64,000 nucleotides of DNA from Strigamia acuminata (taxonomy: Eukaryota; Arthropoda; Chilopoda; Geophilomorpha; Linotaeniidae), in contig OX442315.1 of the NCBI GenBank assembly GCA_949358305.1, positions 25,756,427 through 25,820,426 on the forward strand. Direction: 5' to 3'. The first letter of the stretch is position 1. Each line of letters starts with the position of its first letter. The notes below the pieces were generated by a model. It saw only the letters and a program-made list of their open reading frames with translations. It was not told the DNA's origin and made no database searches. Positions 37,301 through 45,340 of this stretch are shown here, piece by piece. The translations under genes were made by a program, and so were the position numbers.

Positions 37301-40300
37301 TGCGCATTTAGATATCAAAATGCAAGAGCAGAAAAAACAAATTAAAAAATACTTTAATAAATCGAAAATGCAGTTGTTGTTTTTTTCTCTAAAATTTATG
37401 CGTATAAATCGAAATAAAATACAACCAAGGCAATTGTCCTTTAGCCAGCAGGTATGTTTATTTTCTTTGTAGTTATAGTAGATTTTGTTCACAATTATCG
37501 TATCAGAAAAATGGGAAAAAATTCGTTCTCTGCTTCTTATACTTGTTCGCTTCCAACTTCTCTCTCAATCGTCAGCTTAAATGGTCACAGATATGAGACT
37601 TGTTGAAATCCCTCGCTTTTCACGACACATGATCAACAATGACCAACCAACAATGGCTTAGACGATAAGTTCGTTTATTTAGTTTTTGGGAACGTGCCAA
37701 AGAACAGAATTTGAGATCATGCAACTTGTCAGATGTGCTCTTGAGTTAAAGGTCACAATTTAATTTGTTTTATTTTTTCCGTCTTGTTTTAGTTTAATTA
37801 TTTAGTTAATAAGATTTTACTTTAAATCCTCTTTGGAGAAGAGAGAATTTTTGTATTTACATAAATAATAAATTTAAACAAAAAGCAAACCGAAGCCTCT
37901 TGAAGGTATGCAGATTTCAAGTGTCATTATAAAATAAATACACAATTACCAATAAAAAATGCATTTTTACTTGCAGAAAATTTAAATTTATGAAAAATAT
38001 AATTTTACTTATTTATTTTATGGTTGATCTTCATTGATCGCCATCAAATAGCAATAGAACCAGTTGCGATTGTCATGGCCTCGACGATTAGTTGGCAAGT
38101 TGCTGCACTTCAAATCAAATCATCGCGATATTGTACAAGTTCGCATAATGTAAACTTATGAGCTTCCACTTAATTTCCGGTTATTTACGAAGGAAATTTA
38201 CTTGCTGTTAACTCTGAATTTGCAAAAACTCAATCTCAACACCAAAATAACTTGTTTTAGTTAATGACTCTTGAAATTCTCCTTAAAAAGTGAGTCCTGA
38301 CATAAAAACCACCTAATTGCGTCTTGAAAAAGGTGAAATGTCAGCGAAGAGATTAAATCTCTCATCCATCAGGCGTCTCTTAGCGACACTAAGCATTGAT
38401 TAGGCCACTCCAAATTCCATTTAGCACATTGATTGATACCACCAGCGTCAACAACTGATGGATAGTTGAACATATATTAGTATCATTTCGTTATTAGTTA
38501 CCAAGAAATGACGTTTTTTTACGTCATCGTTACAAAAAGATACAATTATTTGTTACCACACTCGTTCCACTTGGTGAGACAAGTTCCCATTTCCTTTATC
38601 AACTTTTTCTTTCATGCAAGAGTCGTGTCGTATCTCGTTTCTTCCTTTTTGTTCTGGATTTTGGCGCGTGCGTAGCTAGGTCATCATAATTGACTTGAAA
38701 TAATCGTGAAAAATTGTTCACAATAGTTTTGCAACACACAAAACCACTATGTGCGTCATTGTCAGCTACGCAAACAAAATAAATGATTTAAAAAATTATT
38801 TTAGTTCTTTTCACTGTACTTTTCATTATCTTTGTGCTGCCTCGAAGCTTTGCTGCTGAACATTGGTCTCCCACAGGAATACAATGGAACAATAACAATG
38901 GAAGTGGGCAATAATGCAGTAAATGACGGACCGAGTGTTAATGCGATTTTAATCAATGGTCAACACTTGCGAGATCAGAAGATGATTTACTATTTTTCTG
39001 TTTGCCATTCGCCCATTAGTAATTGGGTATTAATTTTTTTTTTTAAAAAATACATCAATTATATTTTGAATATTTTCCACGTGTGACTTTCTAACAGTGT
39101 CCACCTCTATTAAATTTCTTTAGTAAGCTTGAATAACAACCTTTAACACATGAATTTTTCTAGCTTATCAACCTTTATGACAATCTAGTTAGCATTTTAA
39201 AAGCTTTTCTTCGGGGCAGAAAACAATTTAGCAATTGAAAATCACATAAAACTTACTTAGTATAATACGGTAATTAGATTACAAAGTTTCATTTTCAAGG
39301 ATGAAAATATTTTGGACGCAAATTTATTTTTAAATTATGTAACGTAATTCTACATATTTATTTAACAAAACAATGTAATGGACAATTAGTGGAGACGGAT
39401 CTATACGGACACGTCTTGTTTTCGTGATCGATCGTCGGTAGACACGCACTAGCGTTAATAAATTTTTAACTGCACATTCCAAACACATACACACACAAAA
39501 ATTACGGATTTAACCCTTCGTGAATAACCTGGGCCTACTTTAGTCTGCGAGCAAATCATTCAGAAAATTTGCAAAATTTCTATTTCTCACGAATTCAACA
39601 TCTAAAACTGAAAGAGGTTTTTGGAGTGCATTACCATGAAGCCGAAGCGGCAATAATTTCTTCATGTACCAGTATATACTGTATACAAACCGTATACGTG
39701 TAGAGCTGAAAAAAACTGACACATTACGGATGCTAGAGCATGTTTCATTTCAATTCCTATCTAGTACAAGACATGCGCATGAATGAGTAATAAGCAAAAA
39801 TAAAACATAAAAAAAGAGCAGAAGCATAAAAAGTTTTGAAAACTAAGCTACTGATATATATTTTACTACACGTCTTAAATTTCAACAGTAAAATTATCTT
39901 CCATTATCTTTTTATTATTTTTTTGCAACTATTGAAAATAGTAGGCCTATTGATTACATATTTTGAAGAGTGGCTCATCTCTCTTCCTCAATAGATCAAT
40001 ACATACATGTACAGGCGAGTAGGCCTATATATAAAAACAAATATTGATGTTTGAAAAAGTTTAGAGAATTATAGCTTTATACGTGACAGGAAATTAAATT
40101 TTACTCTCCAAAATTGTCAGAAGTTGTTATTTTTGTTGACAATATGTTTGTTGTTCTTGCACATTAATGTCAAGCAGCTTCTACCGTTTCAGATGATGAA
40201 TACGGAGAAAAATCCGTCTCGGTGCTACTGGATGGTGAAGAATCTGAAATGCTATTTATTGACCACCCAAGCCATGAAATGTCGGTAAGGATATATAATC

Positions 40301-42703
40301 ACATTAATTCAAATATTAACATTCTTCAGTGATAGTTTTAATTTTTTTTATATCAAATTACCTAGTCTAGAAATATTGATTAGATTTTCCTGCGCTTGCC
40401 ACTATAAATTACTTATTAATTAATTAATTAAAAACGTGCTCTTAAATCTAAAAAAAAAAAAGAATTAAATTTTAGTGTTTCTCTTTTCTTCCGTTTTTTA
40501 TTAACACACTGAAATCTCCATGCCAAATTTGTGCAATTTCATTACGTGTCACATTTGGCTGCACAATTCTTTAAACTGACCAACCAGTTGGCAATTTTGA
40601 CTTGACATGGAACAGTAATTGAATTATCACTTCTGTGTAAAGGAGTCCATTTATTCCCCCTGATAACGTCCAAATAGAAGGAGGAATCTCGAGTTGACCT
40701 CCAAAGTAGTTGCAATTTTCTACTTTTAATGAATTTAAAATTCAGAGGATTAACTCGATATAGGTGTTACCCATAGGTTGTCGGTTTCACAGCGGCGTTT
40801 AAGCCTTTTTTTGTAACTATATATTCCTTGAGCATTTTGAAACTATTATATTTATAGGTTGAAAATTGCATTACCACCTACGAGCCCCACGCCTACGTGG
40901 TTGTTTATTCCATAACGGACAAAACAAGTTTCAATGTGGCGGAAGATATTTTAGGATACCTCTGGAAAGGAGATTACACGAGAAACAAAGCTGTCATTTT
41001 AGTAGGAAACAAAACTGATTTGGTCAGAGCCAGAATCATATCATCAGATGGTAAGTATATGTAAATAAGTTTTTTTTATTTCCGACTTTCGGAAATGTAG
41101 TTATTTTCTTTACATCCCGCGTAAACACTTCTTTTCTTCCAATCCTTTCCAACGGCGCGTTAGAATTAATGAAACCCTTTAAATTTAGATGCCGGTAAGT
41201 GAGTTTCTCTACTGCGCACCAAGATAATTTCCAAATTTACTGCGGGTTGTATAGAACGATAAACCACACTAGAGTTAGACAATTTCCTGGTCAAAGCCTT
41301 AGTGCTAGATAGCAGCTTCTTTTTTTGTATAGACTATTACTTAGAATCGTTACTATGGTGAGATTGAGAAATCATCAAGAACGAGAGCGAGTCGCTAAGG
41401 AAAAGTTCTTAGCAACCCGCATAATGCCGAAAAATGTCATCCTTTCATCGAAATATAATTTAAAAAATAACGAGGATAATGGAAATTTTGTACTGTAACT
41501 GGGTACAATTTATATTTATAAACATAAAGTACAAAAAAGTTCTTAGCAACCCGCATAATGCCGAAAAATGTCATCCTTTCATCGAAATATAATTTAAAAA
41601 ATAACGAGGATAATGGAAATTTTGTACTGTAACTGGGTAGAATTTATATTTATGAACATAAAGTACAAAAAAGTTCTTAGCAACCCACATAATGCCGAAA
41701 AATGTCATTCTTTCATCGAAATATAATATAAAAAATAACGAGGATAATGGAAATTTTGTACTGTAACTGGGTACAATTTATATTTATGAACATAAAGTAC
41801 AAAACCAATAACCATTGCATCAACATTCATTCATGGTTTCATTTTGAACAAGGAGACTAAGAGGTTAGACATTATATCATCAGGTCTGTGATATCATCAA
41901 CAAAACCGAGACTTAATTGCAGCAAATGGCGAAAGACCCAGGATTACTTACCTGCAATGCAACCAAACATTGATCACACACACTTAAACCTGCTTAAATA
42001 ACCAACAAGTAAGCTGTACGCCGGGCCAATTGACTTGATTTAGTTACCGTAATAAGTTAGTCCTATAAACCGACCACATTGCAGAATTGTATAGTCATTT
42101 CGGTCACGATACTGTAATGTTAATGTTTGTCATAAAAGAATCCAAAATAAATATAGCCAATTATAAAAACGGTAAACTCACTTACCTTTGAGCTGTAGTT
42201 TTATTCCCACGAAACATGTGGTGTGGAAAAAAAGAGTTGCCATTGTTGTTGGATTATATTATGTCATAAATGTATTCTTGGGATCAGATCCTCTCGGGTA
42301 GACTTGACAATCTAATTTCTCGTACACGTTTTAGATTTTAGAGTGTAAATAAAATATTTGTTATTTTGTAAATAAATTAACCGCAAGTGTCATTATTGAT
42401 GTATAGATCTTTATTGACACAGATGGAAAGAGCTTAGCAACTGCTCACGATTCTAAATTTATTGAGACATCTAGTGGCATCAATCACAATGTAGACGAGC
42501 TTCTCGTTGGGATTTTGAGCCAAATCAGGCTGAAGATAAAACGAGCATGCGCGGAGGATGCGGATAACTCGAAGAAAAAGGAAAAGAAAGCCAAAAATAG
42601 AGGCACTTCCAGAACTGTCAGTCTCAGGGCCAAAGGACTTATTCGGAAATTATGTAAAAGAGACAGCAAATCGAAATCTTGTGAAAATCTCCACGAACTC
42701 TGA
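25351..42703 (+). CDS. RGK-family (Rad/Gem/Rem-like) small GTPase
   Basis: RGK proteins are Ras-like GTPases that inhibit voltage-gated calcium channels through the beta subunit and also act on the cytoskeleton. Exons 25351-25969, 40193-40284, 40858-41050 and 42423-42703 give 394 residues. A long Ser/Arg-rich N-terminal extension (1-175) precedes the G domain. G1 is GAAGVGKT at 180-187. The G3 region reads LFIDHPSHEMS instead of DxxGQ, as expected for RGK proteins. G4 is NKTD at 288-291 and G5 is ETSS at 316-319. The C-terminus is basic, lacks a CAAX box and ends KSKSCENLHEL, which fits the conserved RGK C-terminal motif (human KARSKSCHNLAVL). The 14.2-kb first intron contains a complete LTR retroelement in the same orientation; the third contains a 134-bp tandem repeat. 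Poly(A) signal at 43304-43309. Confidence 0.93.
25970..27629. other. RGK intron 1, left of retroelement 1
   Basis: AT-rich, with no coding signal that I can support. The last four bases, AGAT (27626-27629), are the target-site duplication of element 1. Confidence 0.6.
27630..28789 (+). repeat. 5' LTR of element 1
   Basis: 1,160 bp. It starts with a hairpin (AGTGACC-CTAGT-GGTCACT) and ends with another inverted repeat (AAATTTCACTAT...ATAGTGAAATTT) just before TACA. Inside are a duplicated segment around CTTGCCAAGCAGCCATTGTTTG (two copies near 28092 and 28136), a GC-richer region with repeated CGAGAGCGAGCGTCGAGTG units (about 28400-28505), and a poly(A) signal AATAAA at 28622-28627. Confidence 0.93.
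27763..27778. promoter_or_regulatory. Perfect X-box palindrome in the 5' LTR of element 1
   Basis: GGTTGCCAGGGCAACC is a palindrome with a 2-nt centre and fits the RFX X-box pattern RYYNYY-N2-RRNRAC. It lies about 135 bp inside the LTR, where an enhancer could act. A copy is at 33515-33530 in the 3' LTR. Whether an RFX factor binds is inference. Confidence 0.6.
28792..28801 (+). other. Primer-binding-site-like sequence of element 1
   Basis: TGGGGGCCTG, 2 nt after the 5' LTR. The first ten bases equal those of the element 2 primer-binding site, but the following bases (GGCCTGAAAG) diverge, so tRNA pairing would be shorter. Confidence 0.55.
29053..33345 (+). CDS. Element 1 ORF, 1,430 residues, unknown function
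   Basis: One uninterrupted ATG-initiated frame of 4,293 bases fills the internal region, from 263 bp after the 5' LTR to 23 bp before the polypurine tract. I recognise no domain. Residues about 170-280 consist of degenerate repeats (about 18 residues long where closely spaced) containing RNES(H/R)Y. A charged, coiled-coil-like segment rich in Glu, Lys and Arg follows at about 400-460. A motif SPTRLKLREV recurs as SPTRLKLQEV and SPVDLRFSEV (around 30,118, 30,630 and 30,786). The rest is hydrophilic, Gln/Lys/Glu-rich and probably disordered. It has no transmembrane segment, no signal peptide and no zinc knuckle of the retroviral CCHC spacing. It might be a Gag-like packaging protein or a captured host gene. 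I cannot decide. Confidence 0.75.
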   Translation: MSDHHKKQVQRPTMEVQQSSLRLKRYSLPPHLGLLHHTEDMSSPIAIKNTDDRKHSKIVQRDQENFFQDFTIKMADHQLQASQSRSGTLTIHKTRQSRDKNEMRHSSSPQNYQRRCDQRDQDIPKYDIRYDNRNDSGLDSRSEVNQRKEEHGPSTSRERSLKDDFRQYEDFQSRNESHYRDKECQQEDSHSRNESRYCCESRQRENSDPRNESHYHDEICHRSESRFKNNSRPNEDSNQRNESRYQDEARQKSESHFKDKACQQNEYGYSYRNESYNFGSPANAIKEQEFVLKQTDESLAKSPSSSQESVDLTMQTVQSPKQCVPRATCQKCLLLNRARFSPSCRTDLTQLKRIISPTRLKLREVQDRMLDITHEACYCHINEPMSHEEYAAWIAAANDRDQRRECYRLEEQKLQEQLLVEERKERETKLDNKLAQIRMELEIRETQNKFEANKVQSRRHYVSRTTSPVRSLSENVKSIPRSKSDLTKLLFEEPIKITEERGCLIKADKKTSTRKSVDSTALSAVRSPTRLKLQEVRRRLQTETRDSPAETKRQSRDDQKILRYGTSAEVTTRKRHNSPVDLRFSEVAKKLSLPVAMDAVKKALKRLSTSGEETETMSESRKSLILEMKTFSINFAKKTPSEKMEKIDSFNQALVVEGKTMESSLHVENENFPKASPPAQEDAKKSKPDPQELRYMAHSRCPPVRNTASVMHQSKVEQSITDSTGNAVKRGNDDTKYRRDNNQTSTPAQKKMLFDVMDKQNLQQPDDIRMSTANRELGQTQVDTCMAGWPNENDRHHQRSINFENFNDQKTAIDGRQQEEKSVQSAEDTRHAEDTQVVENTGITQSASKSNKMQAHKNAQPLQDTQNSDDKKNQDDAQIAEKIIESDTENLIFENLEENPLLFPKSVDFETDEQVQPFPKKGGRVMEKEKKNQNSSRNPRKSENKCLVRETKIVRKQLRKVIKRLTDNVMLQDSTFSPKLCRQNSEWPSKYFIVALKNILENITSEDLQEVKILIKNCYQRLDLANETQDTKEKVEKLPKKRIQAKQQLIQLEERSEVKLVETIQTSGDTRSEHENEKPLQTDDYKMLCSKQHTNTGLKGRPENQDCQVLTSIGQIEKQGPRPTEKENRILEKTLQRIDLKQHNTQSIELPKFAASSITTENISKINLLEKQPNQIIQVDQHFMESSEVKTAMKLSYASYTESTDLQKHIVSAVAIGNKSKINFSDTVKKSDCSNSDSRATVPTTVTIKSTSEGKQPVGSFLLEEFRIQHVDLPNTQPEIQKQWLEIEKIAGNKITLMESKKPLNFEATNASAVQQQLVATTPEMNVKTQNDRADSGKVLQDACFRSFEHTTENQLPVRANWTGHLKEAAGRSGWQDFSPGSGTPSAIAGQNQSVTTRNDSTKSQDKLKFSVSESEIPIKDFASRIDDEI
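33368..33381 (+). other. Polypurine tract of element 1
   Basis: AAAAAGGGGGGAAG directly abuts the 3' LTR and should prime plus-strand DNA synthesis. Its GGGGGGAAG core is identical to that of element 2. Confidence 0.85.
33382..34541 (+). repeat. 3' LTR of element 1
   Basis: 1,160 bp, the same length as the 5' LTR. I noticed one substitution between them. It is followed directly by the AGAT target duplication. Confidence 0.93.
34542..40192. other. RGK intron 1, right of retroelement 1
   Basis: 5.65 kb of AT-rich sequence between element 1 and RGK exon 2. Short open frames (for example on the minus strand near 36.0 and 36.9 kb) have no recognisable similarity. A stretch near 36,630 starts like the LTR of element 1 but could not be delimited. 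No gene is supported here. Confidence 0.55.
41401..41802. repeat. Three tandem copies of a 134-bp unit
   Basis: Units at 41401-41534, 41535-41668 and 41669-41802. Each starts AAAAGTTCTTAGCAACCC (the third has CCAC) and ends near AACATAAAGTAC. They differ at only a few positions. The array lies in the last intron of the RGK gene. Confidence 0.93.
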
Positions 42704-44071
42704 TGTAGTGATTAAATCGTGATATTAATATCGAACTTCGTCCAACAAAGAGTTGTAGATTCTAAGTTTTGGATAAACTCATTTCATATTCTAGTCACTG
42801 TAAGCTCACAAGACGAGCGTACAACTAAATACATTTCAATTTTCTAAATGATCCTTTTATTTTAAACATTTTCTAATCAAACATTTATAAGACGAAATAA
42901 ATAAGCGACCATACCAGCAAATGTTTCTGACATGTTTTTGAATATAGTTGCAGATGATTTGTAATTAATTTTTCATTTATAGAAAAAAAAATAAATCTGT
43001 CCTAAAACTACATCAATATTCTGATGTAATATAATGTTTGTTGTCAAACAATTTTTTGAAAATATTATCAAAAACTATTTTTAGATATAATCTATCTATA
43101 AATATATTTACTGATTTGTGAGAGTACTTCAAAGTGCTGGCCACCTAAACAGGTATAGTTATTATAATATAATGTACGGTAGCCATTTTTTTCTTCTATT
43201 TATGACTCGGTGATAGTTTTTAAAATTGCTGTGTAATAATTGTAAAAGGTTTTCTTAGTGATACTACAATATACGACATTATTTTTGCTCACGACTATTC
43301 ATCAATAAACGTTTTTGTCTCGATACGACGCAATTAGTTTTTCAGCATTTTGACAACAGTCTAGAAATTTTAATTAGAGTATGTTGTTTATCTTTCTTTT
43401 ACATTAATACAGTTTATGTTTTATTTCATTTTAATTTGGATAAATATTTTTTAAGATATATTAAACGTAGATTCCGCAGTTTCATGATTATTTGTATAAC
43501 ATAAGCTATGTATCTTACCAGCAGAATGAATTGATTCAAGGTGATGAGTTCCCAAAAGGCATTTCACTTAAAGCTGGTATACACTTTAATGGATTTTCTA
43601 TGTATATACGGTAAGCGTATCGGTATGTCTGTATAGATTTTTTGAAACACGACAAAGTTTGAATAAATGAATTGTCTAAGAAATGTCAAATCGATATTGA
43701 ATGTTTGACACTTGAACTTTATAAGGATATGCATGAAAAAAAAAATTCAGTTTGTTAAAACTTAATTCTCTTTACACAAACATATTTCAACACGATTTCA
43801 ATTGTGGTTTCGAGTGTTTTCAATTGTGGTTGTCGATTTTTCTGACAAAAGCAAAGATTTCTGTACACGCTCGTATACTACGTACGGTTCTCCAATTTCT
43901 CTTACAAAATCAAAAGAAAATTTAAAAAGAAATATTTCAGTTGCGAAAGGATTCCAGAATCAATTTTTATTTCTTAAAAAAAACAAAACAAAAAAAAATT
44001 ATAAACTGCTGTACACTAACAAGTAAAACTCAAATTAAAACTCATTGATTTCTTTTATCCGTGTTGTAGCA
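42704..44071. other. RGK 3' UTR and flank before retroelement 2
   Basis: Poly(A) signal AATAAA at 43304-43309 is the best end for the RGK transcript, giving a 3' UTR of about 620 bases. The remaining sequence is AT-rich and empty. The last four bases AGCA (44068-44071) are the target duplication of element 2. Confidence 0.65.
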
Positions 44072-45249
44072 TGTTACGATCTCAAATGTTCACTTCATTT
44101 GTGGAGAAGTTTTTCTACCACGTTTTTAAAATATTATTTATATTTTAACCATAATCATTAGAATTGTGTTTTTTGCCGTGCACCTGTTGCGCTTTTGGGC
44201 AATTGGCCCAGAAGCTGTAACGGCTGCCCTGGCATTTTGAGCCCTGGATTGGGGCGTTGCTAAGTCAATCCCCAAATTTTGCACCGTTGCTAGGGCTGAA
44301 GCGTGCCTTGGCACACGCCACGCCTGCGCACTGGCCGTTTTCCGGCCATATTCCGAGCAATAATTCGAATTATTACTCACTCTTTGCATCACACTCATAC
44401 CGTTCACACCGACACAGCTTTGTTCAACCCAATAACACTGTTTTGTCCGTGACTCGTGAGTTTTGCCAAGTTTCAACCCGATTTGTTTGAACCAACGTTC
44501 AAACGAATCACTTTCCGAGCCGCGAAGACGACGCACGACGGCCCAAACCACCGTCGTTCCCGCCGCCGCCCGAAGACCAACGCGCCCACGCCGTTGAAGA
44601 TCGACGCCAGCCAGCCGCCGAGGATTGCAGAGCCATCGTCGCCGCTCCTCGACCTGTTGACGACGATTCCGATTCAGATTGTAGCGGATCTCCAGTCAGG
44701 TTTTAACGATCGGCGGTACCCGCCGTTTGACTACTTGTCTCCAACGGAAATCTCCCGTTGCAATCTAGGGTTTAACCCAAGATTTCCCGTCTTGTCAGGC
44801 TTAACAGCCGACACTCTTTGTGAAGTCTTTCGGCTTCACGCTTCCTTTCTCACTTCGCAGAATTTGCGCGGCGACGTGTCGCCATTTCTGCACTGCTTTT
44901 TCCCGCCCGAAGGAGTCCCGCGCTGCTTCGAGCACGTCGCCTTCTACGCCGACGATCTTATCCTCATAGAACCCATTTTATTAACATTCACTTCAATTGA
45001 ACCTGTAATTAACGCTCAATAAATTGATTAACTGTTTGATTTAAAATAACTAAACTAGCCTTTATTCGAGATCAAATCCCTAGACACCGACTTAACGGCT
45101 AACCCACCCGATAGAAGACCTATAAACGGCATTCAACTGCTTCCACAGGTGAACGCCGGGATCTCTTGCAATTGGAAAAATCCCATAGTGACTAAATATA
45201 AATTTAGTGTTGTTGAGAAAAGTCAATTGGAACCATCAGGAACGCAACA
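44072..45249 (+). repeat. 5' LTR of element 2
   Basis: 1,178 bp, TGTT...AACA. The middle part (about 44,450-45,020) is GC-richer than the surroundings and carries a long open frame. A poly(A) signal AATAAA at 45018-45023 overlaps the stop of that frame. Confidence 0.95.
44453..45022 (+). other. Long open frame inside the LTR of element 2
   Basis: About 190 codons are open between a stop at 44450-44452 and the TAA at 45020-45022. The frame contains no ATG, so translation would need a spliced leader exon, a non-AUG start, or it is not coding. The translation looks protein-like (for example PLLDLLTTIPIQIVADL and NLGFNPRFPVLSGLTADT), and I recognise no family. In the 3' LTR it is broken by the 433-bp insert. 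Confidence 0.4.
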
Positions 45250-45251
45250 CT

Positions 45252-45269
45252 TGGGGGCCTGTCCGGGAT
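45252..45269 (+). other. Primer-binding site of element 2
   Basis: TGGGGGCCTGTCCGGGAT, 2 nt after the 5' LTR. It matches the proline-tRNA primer site known from murine leukaemia viruses at 16 of 18 positions, the two differences being an adjacent swap (CT for TC). The actual primer tRNA of this host is unknown. Confidence 0.75.
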
Positions 45270-45340
45270 AACCAATTGTTTAAACTTAGAATTTATTCCT
45301 ACTTTCCTATCATCTTTCTCTCTTATCTGTCTAACTCAGT

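Noticed and set aside
44138-44551. 137-codon minus-strand open frame in the LTR of element 2
   Set aside because: It is a low-complexity reading of the antisense strand, repeated in the 3' LTR, with no recognisable family and no promoter context.
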